Source of the DNA: JBKCUI01 sp052161605
GTDB lineage: Bacteria > Planctomycetota > Planctomycetia > Pirellulales > Pirellulaceae
Assembly: GCA_052161605.1 (NCBI GenBank)
Contig: CP197409.1
Reading direction: 5' to 3' (one strand)
Length of the DNA stretch: 64,000 nt
The notes under the pieces are model-generated. The model was not told the DNA's origin, made no database searches, and saw only the letters and a program-made list of their open reading frames with translations. The translations under genes and the position numbers were made by a program. Of the stretch, positions 28,862 to 38,190 are shown piece by piece. Position 1 is the first letter of the stretch. Every line of letters starts with the position of its first letter.

Positions 28862-29545
28862 CTAAGTCGCTTGGCCTACTCGTTCGCGAAGTAGCCCCCG
28901 TTTCAGCTCGTAGCATTTGTCCATCCTCATCGCCAGTGCAGGTGAATGCGTCACAACAACGAGCATAGTGTTCTCCTCCTTGGGCAGCTCCAACAGAAGC
29001 TGCGAAATGATCTCAGCATTATCCTCATCGAGGTTGCCGGTTGGCTCATCCGCCAGAAGCAAAATCGGATTGCGGATCAAAGCACGAGCCACAGCCACCC
29101 GTCCTCGCTCGCCACCAGATAGCTGGCTTGGTAAGTGAGTGAGTCGATCTTTGAGGCCAACTCGCTCCAGCAATTCTTTGGCTCGGCTCACTGCCGCACC
29201 ATCAGGAGAACCTTGGGCCAACGTCGGCAATAGCGTGTTTTCTAAGACGTTCCACTGAGGCAACAGATGATGATCCTGAAATACGAAGCCGATGCGATCA
29301 TTGCGGAACTTAGCCTGCTCCGTTTCCCGTAGCTCAAAGGGGTTCACATCGTCGATGGTCAGTGAGCCAGATGTCGGGGCGTCGAGTACTCCCAGGATTT
29401 GCAGCAAGGTCGACTTGCCACAACCACTGGGGCCGACAATCGCCGCGTTTTGTCCGCGATTGAGTTGCAAGGACACATCTTCCAACACCACGAGCTCTTC
29501 GGCAGGCGTCGGATAGGTCTTACGTAAATGCATCGCATTCAACAT
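28862..29545 (-). CDS. ABC transporter ATP-binding protein (LolD/MacB type)
   Basis: Nucleotide-binding subunit of an ABC transporter, 227 aa. Walker A is VGPSGCGKSTLLQ near residue 40, the Q-loop VFQDHHLLPQWNVLEN near 90, the signature LSGGERGRVAVARAL near 142, Walker B LLLADEPTGNLDEDNAE near 165, and the switch His in VVTHSPALA. The Q-loop and the GNLD motif are characteristic of the LolD/MacB/FtsE group, which moves lipoproteins or hydrophobic compounds or acts in cell division. No permease gene lies beside it, so the partner must be elsewhere. Start: ATG at 29545. Confidence 0.88.
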   Translation of the reverse strand: MLNAMHLRKTYPTPAEELVVLEDVSLQLNRGQNAAIVGPSGCGKSTLLQILGVLDAPTSGSLTIDDVNPFELRETEQAKFRNDRIGFVFQDHHLLPQWNVLENTLLPTLAQGSPDGAAVSRAKELLERVGLKDRLTHLPSQLSGGERGRVAVARALIRNPILLLADEPTGNLDEDNAEIISQLLLELPKEENTMLVVVTHSPALAMRMDKCYELKRGLLRERVGQAT

Positions 29546-29665
29546 GGATTTTTCTCTTTCAACGCAACGGGAACTTGCTAAACATCACTAGTAGCGTAAG
29601 CATAGCGTGCGAGCGTTGAAATACCTGTTCCGGTGAAAAGCTTGCGATTACGAGTCCCAAAAACG

Positions 29666-29696
29666 AAAGTAGCCCTCTCTGAGAGAGGGCTACTTT
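29666..29696 (-). terminator. Rho-independent terminator of the Cys-rich repeat protein gene
   Basis: AAAGTAGCCCTCTCT and AGAGAGGGCTACTTT are perfect inverted repeats of 15 bases around one unpaired base. On the minus strand the hairpin is followed by a T-rich tail (CGTTTTTGG). It sits 67 bases after the stop of the Cys-rich gene. Confidence 0.8.
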
Positions 29697-29762
29697 ACTG
29701 ATAGGCGTTGGGAATATTTCAGCTAGTCTGACAGAACGGGCGTCGAGCGTGAGCCTGTCAAC

Positions 29763-30254
29763 TTAGTTGCAACCGCAGCTTGGAGCAGCAACTTCGCATC
29801 CGCAGCTAGGAGCTGGTTCGCAGCAAGACGACTTGCGCGAGCAGATCTTTCCGAGGAAATTCTTCAGAACGTGCTTGCGAGCTGGCTTGCAGCAAGGATC
29901 AACTTCGCAGCCACAAGAAGGAGCAGCGATTTCGCAGCCGCAGCTTGGAGCTGGAGCAACAACAGGTGCACAGCAAGGTGCTGGAGCTGGTTCGCAGCAG
30001 GTTACTGCTGTTTCGCAACAAGAAGCCTTTCGAGCGTGCAACTTAGCGATCATGCCCTTGAGCAAGTGCTTGCGAGCTGGGGTGCAGCATGGATCGGCGA
30101 CTTCACAACCGCAGGAAGGAGCAGCGACTTCGCAACCACAGCTAGGTGCTGGAGCAGCGTCACAACACGCGGACTTGTGGAAAATGCCAGCCGAAGCGGT
30201 GGCGGAAAAGCTAATAGCGATGGCAACAACTGCCAGGGAGGCGATCAAACGCAT
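29763..30254 (-). CDS. Exported Cys-rich repeat protein
   Basis: No known family. The 163-residue precursor has a clear signal peptide (ASLAVVAIAISFSATASAG) and a mature part made of repeats of APSCGCEVAAPSCGCEV with CC pairs (DPCCTPARKH, SSCCEPAP, CCETAVTCC), in total about 30 Cys among roughly 140 residues. The core unit reads twice (about residues 37-75 and 103-140), each followed by a basic helical segment (ARKHLLKGMIAKLHARK and ARKHVLKNFLGKICSRK). The layout suggests a metal-binding or disulfide-linked envelope protein, but the function is unknown. GGAGAG precedes the ATG, and a good terminator follows. Confidence 0.75.
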   Translation of the reverse strand: MRLIASLAVVAIAISFSATASAGIFHKSACCDAAPAPSCGCEVAAPSCGCEVADPCCTPARKHLLKGMIAKLHARKASCCETAVTCCEPAPAPCCAPVVAPAPSCGCEIAAPSCGCEVDPCCKPARKHVLKNFLGKICSRKSSCCEPAPSCGCEVAAPSCGCN

Positions 30255-30520
30255 GGATTTCTCTCCAAATCAATCGAAGTTTCCGTGAACGCGTCCTGAA
30301 CATCCTGGCTTGACGACCTTCCTGGCCTTCATCCAGTGCCAACATCATTGATGGCAGACGACGCGAGACAATCTAGAAATCACCCGCAGCTAGCGATTTG
30401 CAAATTTTTTGGACCAATTTCGTACCAACAACACGCATTCAGCGGTAGGTATGTCTTGGTTGTAGCGGTTAGAATACCCTCCGGATTTTTGTTCAACTCC
30501 TAACCTTCTCCTTGAACGCT

Positions 30521-31432
30521 ATGATTTACCGCCGCCAGTTCCTGTGTACCTCCGCAGCTACCACCGCTCTGGGGTTGGCTTCTAGCCTTGTTTCCCCTCT
30601 AGCCTTGGCGAGGGCATGGAGTGTCGCTTCCGATCCCTACTTCGAAAACATCGGAATTCAGCTCTACACACTTAGGAACCAGCTGGCAACAGATCCGGCC
30701 ACTACTATTAAGGCAGTCGCTGACGCGGACTACAAACAAGTCGAGCTTATGGATGTCACCTCGGCACCCACCATTGTTCCTCTAGCCAAGGAACACGGAA
30801 TGTCTAGCTCCTCGGCATTCATCAACTGGGAGATCCTCGGCAATGCGAAGCCCCCCAAGTCTGCTGGCTCGATCGAACAATGTGTCGAGCTCGCGACTCA
30901 GCATGGCCTCAAGTATCTGGTGTTCGGGTACATTGGCAAAGGGCATCGTGAAACCCCCGATCAATGGAAAGCCATCGCGGAGCGTTCCAACGCCGCCGGT
31001 GAGCTTTGCAAGAAAGCAGGCCTCGAACTTTGCTACCATCACCATTCCTTCGAGTTCGAGCCGTTGAGCGGCGGCAAAACCGGAATGGATCTCTTTATCG
31101 AAAACTTTGAGCCATCGCTCGTATCTTTCGAGATCGATATCTTCTGGTGTGCTATCGGAGGCTGGGACCCAGTCGAAACCCTCAAACGACTCAAGGGACG
31201 GGTGTCTCAAGTCCATCTAAAAGATCTCGAGTCAGGAACCCCTACTATCTTTGACGAAGGCAAGGTTCCTTTCAGTGCCTTTAAAGAAGTCGGGGCGGGG
31301 ACGATCGATATGAAGAGCGTTTTAGATACCGCTCACGAGATCGGAGTCGTGCAATGCCACGTTGAACAAGATCAATCGAACGACCCGGTTGCGAGTATCA
31401 ACACGAGTTACGGATACCTGTCAAAACTCTAA
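30521..31432 (+). CDS. Sugar phosphate isomerase/epimerase-like protein (AP endonuclease 2 fold) with Tat-like signal
   Basis: Exported TIM-barrel protein of the xylose-isomerase-like superfamily, 303 aa. The N-terminus has the twin-arginine-like YRRQFLCTSAATTALG followed by a hydrophobic segment and ALARA, consistent with Tat export. In the barrel, the likely metal ligands are the Glu in KQVELMDV, the His in LCYHHHSFEFEP, the Glu-Asp in SFEIDIFW, and HVEQDQ at the end. In this superfamily these residues bind a divalent metal and act on sugars. Planctomycetes have many such exported copies. The ATG at 30521 is chosen over a TTG at 30512. Confidence 0.83.
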   Translation: MIYRRQFLCTSAATTALGLASSLVSPLALARAWSVASDPYFENIGIQLYTLRNQLATDPATTIKAVADADYKQVELMDVTSAPTIVPLAKEHGMSSSSAFINWEILGNAKPPKSAGSIEQCVELATQHGLKYLVFGYIGKGHRETPDQWKAIAERSNAAGELCKKAGLELCYHHHSFEFEPLSGGKTGMDLFIENFEPSLVSFEIDIFWCAIGGWDPVETLKRLKGRVSQVHLKDLESGTPTIFDEGKVPFSAFKEVGAGTIDMKSVLDTAHEIGVVQCHVEQDQSNDPVASINTSYGYLSKL

Positions 31433-31487
31433 CTGCTACTTAGCCTTTTTCCTACTTCTTTCCATTCATCAAGTCCCTATTCATTAG

Positions 31488-32753
31488 ATGTCGATTATCA
31501 ACGAGCTTCAATGGCGCGGTCTCATTCATCAATGCACCGATCTCGAGGCAGTCACCAAAGAGCTCAATCAGCCAACGATTCTCTACGCTGGTTTTGACCC
31601 AACGGCCGATTCGCTTCACGTCGGTTCCTTGCTCCCCCTTATGATGCTACGCCGCTTTCAATTGGCTGGCCATCGACCGATTGCCTTGGTTGGTGGTGCA
31701 ACGGGCATGATCGGGGATCCGAGTGGCAAATCGGCAGAACGAAGCCTGCTGTCAAAAGAGATCCTCGAGAAGAATGTCGAGGGGATTAAATCGCAAATGA
31801 GCCGATTCCTCGATTTCTCACCCGGCAGCGGTGCCATACTGGTCAACAATTTCGATTGGATGCAATCGTTTTCGTTTCTGGATTTTCTGCGCGATGTAGG
31901 CAAGAACTTCCCTGTCAATGTGATGTTAGCCAAGGACTCCGTACGCAATCGGCTTGAAAATTCCGATAGCGGCCTGAGCTACACAGAGTTTAGCTACATG
32001 TTGCTCCAAGCCTTTGACTTTGTCCACTTGGCAAAAAACTACGGTTGCAAATTGCAGATCGGTGGCAGTGATCAATGGGGCAATATCACCGCCGGTATTG
32101 ACCTTGGTCGCCGCATGCTGGGGCTGCCATTACTCGGCTTGACCAATCCGCTCCTCACGACATCGGATGGTCGCAAGATGGGTAAGACGGAATCTGGAAC
32201 CGTCTGGCTTGATTCCAATCGAACGAGTCCTTACCAGCTGTATCAGTATTTCATCAATGTCGCCGATGCTGATGTTCTCTTAGCATTGAGGTTTCTGTCG
32301 GACGTTGACGAAGAAGAGTACCGATCCCTCGAATCAGGAATGTCCAACCAACCAGGAGCTGCCCAGCGCCGTCTAGCTCAATCGGTGACACGACTTGTTC
32401 ATGGCGAAGCCGGCCTGCAATCAGCCGTTCGCGCGTCCGAGTACTTGTTCGGTGGCGAGATCGATCGGTTGAGCGACAGTGAACTACTTTCTATTTTCGC
32501 AGATGTTCCGAGCCAAACCGCAGGTAAAGAACTACTGGGATCAGGACTAGGCATCGTCGATGCTTTGGTGCTGGCAGGATTGAGCAAAAGCAAAGGCGAA
32601 GCACGGCGTCTAGTCGAAAGTGGTGGCGTCTACGTTAACAATCGGCGTTGCGAAGGGGTAGATCGCATACTCAGTGCAGATGACCTAGCGAGCGAAACGG
32701 TGATCGTATTGCGAACCGGTAAAAAGAAGTACTCGCTACTTCGCTTTGCATAA
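31488..32753 (+). CDS. tyrS: Tyrosyl-tRNA synthetase
   Basis: Class I aminoacyl-tRNA synthetase charging tRNA-Tyr, 421 aa, a normal bacterial length. The HIGH-type motif is HVGSL (about residue 44) after YAGFDPTADSLHVGS, the tyrosine pocket includes YMLLQAFDF and GGSDQWGNI (about 195), and the KMSKS-type motif reads KMGKTES (about 232). The C-terminal S4-like RNA-binding domain is present (LSKSKGEARRLVESGGVYVNN, about 365-385). It starts 55 bases after the isomerase-like gene, perhaps co-transcribed by chance. Confidence 0.96.
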   Translation: MSIINELQWRGLIHQCTDLEAVTKELNQPTILYAGFDPTADSLHVGSLLPLMMLRRFQLAGHRPIALVGGATGMIGDPSGKSAERSLLSKEILEKNVEGIKSQMSRFLDFSPGSGAILVNNFDWMQSFSFLDFLRDVGKNFPVNVMLAKDSVRNRLENSDSGLSYTEFSYMLLQAFDFVHLAKNYGCKLQIGGSDQWGNITAGIDLGRRMLGLPLLGLTNPLLTTSDGRKMGKTESGTVWLDSNRTSPYQLYQYFINVADADVLLALRFLSDVDEEEYRSLESGMSNQPGAAQRRLAQSVTRLVHGEAGLQSAVRASEYLFGGEIDRLSDSELLSIFADVPSQTAGKELLGSGLGIVDALVLAGLSKSKGEARRLVESGGVYVNNRRCEGVDRILSADDLASETVIVLRTGKKKYSLLRFA

Positions 32754-33164
32754 ACGACGCGATCGGGTGGCACGCCCTGAGGCTTTGCAAAGGGCGTGAA
32801 CGCCTCCATTCCGACCTCGTGTCGGTGGAGCGATGACTAACAGGCTAGCAACGCATCCCCCAATATATCCCTCCCCCTTCCCTTCTGTCTCGCCTACGGC
32901 GAGACAGAAGGGAAGGGGGAGGAGAGCGTCGTGGCTAGCTTGTTAGTCGTGCTTCCACTGAGATGAACTCAGTGGAGAGCAAACGACCAAATTCGGTGCA
33001 ACAAAGTGCTCGAAAACGGTATCTAACAGCTCGCTTGAGCCCCGATCGGGATAATAGGAAATCCAAAACACCTTTGGAAATTCTATAGGGAAAAGATTGG
33101 CCTTCTTTCAAACTTCGAACTTCTTCCGCCCGACCGCCTTGGGCGGAGACCTTACTGACTGGGT
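32754..33164. other. Intergenic region rich in palindromes after tyrS
   Basis: No gene is supported. A hairpin CACGCCCT with AGGGCGTG lies at 32771-32798, near the tyrS stop, without a T-run. A large nested inverted repeat fills 32835-32948. A smaller hairpin (CCACTGAG with CTCAGTGG) lies at 32955-32975. The convergent gene ends at 33165. Confidence 0.6.
32835..32948. repeat. Large nested palindrome (possible mobile palindromic element)
   Basis: The inner part, 32870-32922, is a perfect hairpin with 25 pairs: CTCCCCCTTCCCTTCTG and the next seven bases pair with their complement around a TAC loop. Outside it, GACTAACAGGCTAGC (32835-32849) pairs with GCTAGCTTGTTAGTC (32934-32948) with one mismatch, giving an overall mirrored structure of about 114 bases. 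It is far larger than a usual terminator, and the sequence is unlike the neighbouring genes. Confidence 0.6.
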
Positions 33165-33629
33165 CTATCTCTTATTCTGTAAATGTATTTTAAGTACTCT
33201 CCTGACATCTTTCTCAGAGTGTGAGTCGCAAAGTAATTGTAGTTTTTTAGAGCAGGCTTTCCAACCAATCTCTCGCATTGCATTGACTTCGTCTGGCGCA
33301 TCGACGATCCATGGTTGTGTAAAAGGTTCAAGCAATTCGGTTTGACTCCAAGCCTTTCCTGTTAACCAATCGCGATTGGTTGAGAATGCAACGAGACAAT
33401 CATTCCAAGCGTTCGTTCCATGTAGTTGAAGTAACTTACCGATTGGGTACCTCACTTGCTTTCCATCTTTGTGAATGATGGTCACTTCGTGGTTTAGTGC
33501 TCCCTCAGGCCATGTTGGAGCCTCAAGTTCCGTTATTTCAATCGGATTCTTACAGATGAAGGATACCGAGAGTACCCCACATAAAACACCGATGAAGAAA
33601 GCGAAGAAAATTGCCGTCTTTACTTTCAT
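33165..33629 (-). CDS. Small membrane-anchored protein coupled to the RHS gene
   Basis: Unknown 154-residue protein. It begins with a membrane or signal helix (AIFFAFFIGVLCGVLSVSF) and the rest is predicted outside the cytoplasm. The ATG at 33629 overlaps the TGA of the RHS gene by four bases (ATGA), so the two are translated in coupling. The position directly downstream of an RHS C-terminal tip is where immunity proteins of polymorphic toxins are often found, and an exported or membrane-anchored immunity protein would fit, but no immunity family is recognised. The frame is open further upstream (33683) but that stretch lies in the RHS gene. Confidence 0.6.
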   Translation of the reverse strand: MKVKTAIFFAFFIGVLCGVLSVSFICKNPIEITELEAPTWPEGALNHEVTIIHKDGKQVRYPIGKLLQLHGTNAWNDCLVAFSTNRDWLTGKAWSQTELLEPFTQPWIVDAPDEVNAMREIGWKACSKKLQLLCDSHSEKDVRRVLKIHLQNKR

Positions 33630-34939
33630 CGAATAGGAGCCTTTGGGTCCAAGGAGCTTCCATCGCTCTCGCACGTAACACAATAAATGGTTTCATGTCC
33701 CGGATTGTTTCGTTCATAAATCTCGAATCCATAGCAGATTGAGAGTTCGGGTTTACCGCCCGTACTTTCTCCTTCATTGGCGTGGCAGAAAACGTTCGGA
33801 CCCTCAAGATAAAAGCCAAAATCCCAAATCCAGCAACGTTGCGGTCTTTCATCGTTCCACTTTACCAGTCCAGAAACCGGACAAAACTGTAGCGGCTTTT
33901 CTTCTGGTTGAAACGAATCATTGTTCCGATTCCAAGTAAACCCAAAAATCACGGGAGAAGCAGGTTTATTGCTACAGTTCTTGCCCTTGCAATACCCACT
34001 ATTCGCCAATCGCGCTTGCTTCTTTTGAGCTTGATCGAGCTTGTCAAAGCAGTACTTGAAGTCTCCTCGGCTGTACATTGGATGATGACCAAGTAACGCT
34101 GTTGTAATCCCGATGCAACCTGTCCTAATTTGCTGGCACGCAAAGCTATTTTTCGCGAACCTATTTCGTTTGCAAATAAATCCTTCCATTTCTGACCAAG
34201 AACAAAATACATTGCCCTCGTTTTCGTCATCCCTCGGGCATCTTCCACCCGGTAAATCGTCCCAAAGGCCAGTCGGATCAACAAACCGCAGTGGCCCACC
34301 TTGAACATACTCGACAACGCAAAAACGACCTGAAAGATACCCAATCGGATCTCGTCCCAAGAACCGACCCGCGAGCGGACTCATCCATCGGGCTCGGAAG
34401 TGATGGAGGCCTAAGGTCTCGTCCCATTCACGACCAGTGTAGGTATATCGATTTCCAACATCAGAACTCGTAAGCACAGTTCCGCTGGCGCTCGCGATCG
34501 TAGGTTGACCATACGCAGTGTAAGCGTAGCGCTCTGCCACCGCGCCGGTGGACGTGGTCATAGCGGCGATGGAGTACTGTTGGTTGCGATGGTAGTAATG
34601 GATCGTGCCACCGGTTCCTGCTGCCTTGCGCACGACCGGTTCGTCGATGTAGCTGGCGAATGACGTAGGTGGTAAGGTGTAAGTATTACGGTGTAAGGCA
34701 AAAGAGCCAAACAAGTTTGTCGCATCAATGGTGATGTTTTGGCCTGCGGCGGTGAGGAGCTCGTGCGTGGGGCCGTGGGTGCGGTTTTGTGCCGTGCCGT
34801 TGGTGGTGATGCTGCTCCAGTCGCCGACTGGAGTAAGGTTCCAAGCTTGGGTGAAGGTTCCGCTGGCGCGGGAGTAGCCTGTGAGACGATCTTCGTCGTC
34901 GTAGCTCGTGCCTGCTGAAGTGAACCCGTAGCCGCTCAT
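33626..34939 (-). CDS. RHS repeat-associated core protein, C-terminal part with variable tip
   Basis: C-terminal end of an RHS/YD-repeat protein, 437 aa. It includes RHS-type repeats (AVAERYAYTAYGQP) and the core motif YTYTGREWDETLGLHHFRARWMSPLAGRFLGRDPIGYLSG ending in PTGLWDD, here as several short motifs between about residues 120 and 230. After that comes a Cys-rich tip of about 210 residues of unknown type, which in polymorphic toxins would be the toxin. RHS proteins are normally far longer, often over 1,000 residues; here the N-terminus is missing and the reading frame breaks upstream at 34981-34984. Expression is unlikely unless an alternative start is used. Confidence 0.8.
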   Translation of the reverse strand: MSGYGFTSAGTSYDDEDRLTGYSRASGTFTQAWNLTPVGDWSSITTNGTAQNRTHGPTHELLTAAGQNITIDATNLFGSFALHRNTYTLPPTSFASYIDEPVVRKAAGTGGTIHYYHRNQQYSIAAMTTSTGAVAERYAYTAYGQPTIASASGTVLTSSDVGNRYTYTGREWDETLGLHHFRARWMSPLAGRFLGRDPIGYLSGRFCVVEYVQGGPLRFVDPTGLWDDLPGGRCPRDDENEGNVFCSWSEMEGFICKRNRFAKNSFACQQIRTGCIGITTALLGHHPMYSRGDFKYCFDKLDQAQKKQARLANSGYCKGKNCSNKPASPVIFGFTWNRNNDSFQPEEKPLQFCPVSGLVKWNDERPQRCWIWDFGFYLEGPNVFCHANEGESTGGKPELSICYGFEIYERNNPGHETIYCVTCESDGSSLDPKAPIR

Positions 34940-35165
34940 GACCCCACCGATGGTCTCGGATATTTTGTTCTTGTTCGCATCCCCAAGTATAACTCAGGTT
35001 CCCGATGGCAGTACCGGTTCCTCGGTAAGAAATTTCCGTTAAAAGATTATCAGTGGAGTAGGTTCTGGTTTCCGTGACTCCGTTTCCGAGAGTTTCTCCG
35101 GTGAGCCTGCGACCGTCGTCGTAGGTTCTGGTGCTGATGGTGGAGCCGTCCAGTTTGAGCTGGTT
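34940..35165 (-). pseudogene. Upstream remnant of the RHS gene (frameshifted, truncated)
   Basis: Read in another frame, these bases encode RHS-type repeat sequence such as STISTRTYDDGRRLTGE, ETRTYSTDNLLTE and NLSYTW. They join the downstream gene only if one G is removed from the run of four at 34981-34984, which would give the expected continuation into DANKNKISETIGG. The remnant begins right after an in-frame TGA near 35166, so the bulk of the N-terminal repeats is gone. This shows an eroded RHS locus. Confidence 0.75.
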
Positions 35166-35550
35166 TCAAGTAACTTTGATTGAAGGTCGTCGTTCCGATG
35201 ATCACGGTAGATTAATTCATAGCATTTAAACACGGCTCGCAAACAATCGCTAAGAAGCATCGCTCTAGATACCGGACACTCTCGCAATACCGATTGCAAG
35301 ATGGCCAGAGGGGAAAGAACCCTGTAAAGCATAACGGAAAAAATGCCTCGCGAACCGCGAACACACAAAATTAACCCGGTCTGCGATTATGTAAAAAACA
35401 CGTGAGAGATTCTTGTCCTAAATTCAGGCCATCGGCAACCAAAGATGTTAGTATCGAAGACGATGGAAACCCGCAGCTTATTTCCATCATTAGTTAAAGC
35501 AGCTAAAGTTAATCCACTAGGCTTTGTCCCGTCACTCGCCTCACCGTCTA
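35166..35550. other. Intergenic stretch between RHS remnant and mutS
   Basis: AT-rich compared with the flanks. A minus-strand frame runs through it but has no domain and overlaps the RHS remnant out of frame, so I do not call it a gene. I see no RNA or strong hairpin. Confidence 0.45.
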
Positions 35551-38190
35551 TCACCCCTGCTTAGCCAGCCGCTGTAGCTCTTCGAGCTTTTGCATCGCTT
35601 CCAGCGGTGTCATCGTTTCGATTGATAACGCTTTGAGTTGATCCACCACGGCGTTGTCTTTCCATTCGAACAAGGTCATTTGAATCGTGCCTGATTCATT
35701 CTTCTTCGGCTTAGCAATCTTAGGTCGGCCATACTTGTCCAGATGATTCTCTTCTAGCTGACTGAGGATCTCCTTGGCTCGCAGGTTGACATCCTGTGGC
35801 ACACCAGCCAGTCGAGCCACATGAATTCCATAGCTTCGGTCTGCACCACCCGGCACAATGCGATGAAGGAAGATAACGTTGTCATCCCATTCCTTAACCG
35901 ATACATTCCAATTCCGCACACCAGGTAGCGTGTTCTGCAACTCGATCAGCTCATGGTAATGCGTCGCAAACATCGTTCGGGATCGGTTCTTGCTATGTAG
36001 ATACTCAACGATCGCCCAAGCCAGCGATAGCCCGTCATAGGTACTCGTTCCCCGACCGATTTCGTCCAAGATAACCAGCGACCGCTCGGTAGCCGTATTC
36101 AAAATACGCGCGGTCTCAACCATTTCCACCATAAAAGTACTTTGCCCGCGAGCTAGCTCATCGCTCGCACCGACCCGAGCAAACAAACGATCCGCGATGC
36201 CGATCGTCGCCTTCCGAGCCGGTACAAAGCTACCCATCTGAGCCAAAATCGTTAGCAATGCGGTTTGCCGAATATACGTGCTCTTACCCGCCATGTTGGG
36301 GCCGGTGATAAGAAGAATGTTGCCATGCTCAGTGCCAATCATCGAGTCGTTCGGAACAAATGTCCCTTTTGGCATCGTGGAATCAAGGACCGGATGGCGG
36401 CCTTCGTAGATCTCGAGAATCGGCTCCTCGGTTATCACCGGTTTTATGTAGCCTTGTTTGACCGCCAGCTCGGCCAAAGCAGCATACGCATCGAGTTCGG
36501 CTAGGATGCTGGCGTTGATTTGCAAGGCTTGCGTTTGCTCGTGCACTTTTTGCCGCAATTCCAAGAACAACTCGAACTCAAGCGTCTTGGCGGATTCGTC
36601 AGCCGAGAGAACTTTCTCTTCGTACTCTTTTAACTCCGGTGTAATGTATCGTTCGGCGTTCTTCAAAGTCTGCTTGCGGACGTAGTTCGGTGGAACGCGA
36701 TCTTTATGGGTATTGGTGACTTCGAGGTAGTAGCCAAACACCGAGGTAAAGCCGACCTTGAGACTCGTGATCCCGGTGGATTGAATCTGTTCCGCTTGGT
36801 ACTTGGCAATCCATTCTTTACCACCTACGGCGAGTTCTCTCAGTTCGTCGAGGCGTGCATCGTACCCCGCACGGATAAAGCCGCCCTCTTTCGCCACCAA
36901 TGGGCAATCATCTTCCAAGGCGGATTCTAAATGGTCTTTCAATATTGGTAGCAAGTCGATGCGGTCTCGCAATTGACCGAGCCTCGCCGATTGACGCTCC
37001 TCGAGCAAGGCCCGTACGCGGGGCAATTGCGAAAGCGATCGACCTAATTGTCGCAAATCTCGCGGACTGCAACGGCCCGTCGCGACTCGGGCCGTCAAGC
37101 GTTCGATGTCATAAACATCGGACAAGTGTTCGCGAATGGTGTTTCGCAATCGATCGTTGGATACAAACTCTTCCACCGCCCCCAAGCGAAGTTCAATCTG
37201 CTCTTTCGAAATAAGAGGCGATGCTAGCCATTGGGCCAGCCGCCTAGCTCCCATCGACGTGACCGTTCGGTCCACGACATCGAGCAGCGATCCCTCGCGT
37301 GTGGCCGTGCGAATCGTTTGGGTTAACTCGAGCGAACGCCGGGTCGCGGAATCGATTTCGAGATTCCGACTCAGTCGCGCGGGAACCAATTGCCGAATAT
37401 GATCCAGGGAAGCTTTTTGCGTCTCTTGCAAGTAGGCCATGGCGGCTCCGGCAGCACTGATGGCCAAGGAATCTTGCAGCCGAGTGTTGTGAGCCTTGGA
37501 ATCGGCTTGCAACTCCCAGCCCATCCCCGTCAAGTCGAGGATACCGAAATGCTCGTGCAAAACCCGTTGGGCTTCTTCCTGGCCGAACTGCCACGAGGGG
37601 CGACGGGTGAGTGCCCAATTTTCGTAGTCGTCGCGAATGATGCTCGAGTCGTCGTCGCGGGTCAAAATCTCGGCAGGTTCGAGGCGTGCGACTTGATCCT
37701 GCAACGCAGACTGGGGAAATGCCCCCGCCTCAAAGCGACCCGTCGAAAGCTCCACCCATGCCAACCCGAGCCAGCCGGTCGTATTTTGTCCCGGAGATGG
37801 ATGAAAAACGGACAAAAGAAGATTTCCAGCCCGAGGATCCAGCAAAGCCTCGTCCGTCAGGGTCCCCGCTGTGACAATCCGCTGCACTTCGCGGCGAACC
37901 AGCCCCTTGGCGGTAGCGGGGTCCTCGACTTGCTCGCACACAGCCACCCGGTGACCAGCTCGCACCAGCTTGGCCAGGTAGCTTTCCAGCTGATGGTGCG
38001 GGAAACCAGCCATGGGGATGGGATTCTCCCCTTTGTCTCGGCTGGTGAGAGTCAGCCCCAAAACGCGAGCAGCCGTTTTAGCATCGTCGTGGAAAAGCTC
38101 GTAAAAATCCCCCATGCGGAAAAAAAGGATGGCATCCCCGCTGGCGGCCTTGGCGTCTTCGTATTGTTTCATCATGGGAGAAAGGTTCAT
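35551..38190 (-). CDS. mutS: DNA mismatch repair protein MutS
   Basis: Mismatch recognition ATPase of methyl-independent or MutL-dependent repair, 879 aa, the usual size for MutS1. The mismatch-binding Phe-x-Glu appears as FFRMGDFYELF near residue 24. The ATPase part has Walker A TGPNMAGKSTYIRQ near residue 640, the Walker B region LVILDEIGRGTSTYDGLSLAW near 715 and ATHYHELIEL near 745. The frame runs to 38226 with a non-ATG start; the ATG at 38190 gives the standard MNLSPMMKQYEDAK opening. Monocistronic, divergent from the EF-hand protein gene. Confidence 0.97.
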   Translation of the reverse strand: MNLSPMMKQYEDAKAASGDAILFFRMGDFYELFHDDAKTAARVLGLTLTSRDKGENPIPMAGFPHHQLESYLAKLVRAGHRVAVCEQVEDPATAKGLVRREVQRIVTAGTLTDEALLDPRAGNLLLSVFHPSPGQNTTGWLGLAWVELSTGRFEAGAFPQSALQDQVARLEPAEILTRDDDSSIIRDDYENWALTRRPSWQFGQEEAQRVLHEHFGILDLTGMGWELQADSKAHNTRLQDSLAISAAGAAMAYLQETQKASLDHIRQLVPARLSRNLEIDSATRRSLELTQTIRTATREGSLLDVVDRTVTSMGARRLAQWLASPLISKEQIELRLGAVEEFVSNDRLRNTIREHLSDVYDIERLTARVATGRCSPRDLRQLGRSLSQLPRVRALLEERQSARLGQLRDRIDLLPILKDHLESALEDDCPLVAKEGGFIRAGYDARLDELRELAVGGKEWIAKYQAEQIQSTGITSLKVGFTSVFGYYLEVTNTHKDRVPPNYVRKQTLKNAERYITPELKEYEEKVLSADESAKTLEFELFLELRQKVHEQTQALQINASILAELDAYAALAELAVKQGYIKPVITEEPILEIYEGRHPVLDSTMPKGTFVPNDSMIGTEHGNILLITGPNMAGKSTYIRQTALLTILAQMGSFVPARKATIGIADRLFARVGASDELARGQSTFMVEMVETARILNTATERSLVILDEIGRGTSTYDGLSLAWAIVEYLHSKNRSRTMFATHYHELIELQNTLPGVRNWNVSVKEWDDNVIFLHRIVPGGADRSYGIHVARLAGVPQDVNLRAKEILSQLEENHLDKYGRPKIAKPKKNESGTIQMTLFEWKDNAVVDQLKALSIETMTPLEAMQKLEELQRLAKQG

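Noticed and set aside
35039..35368. Minus-strand frame upstream of the RHS gene
   Set aside because: Its 3' part is an out-of-frame reading of the RHS remnant, and the rest has no features.
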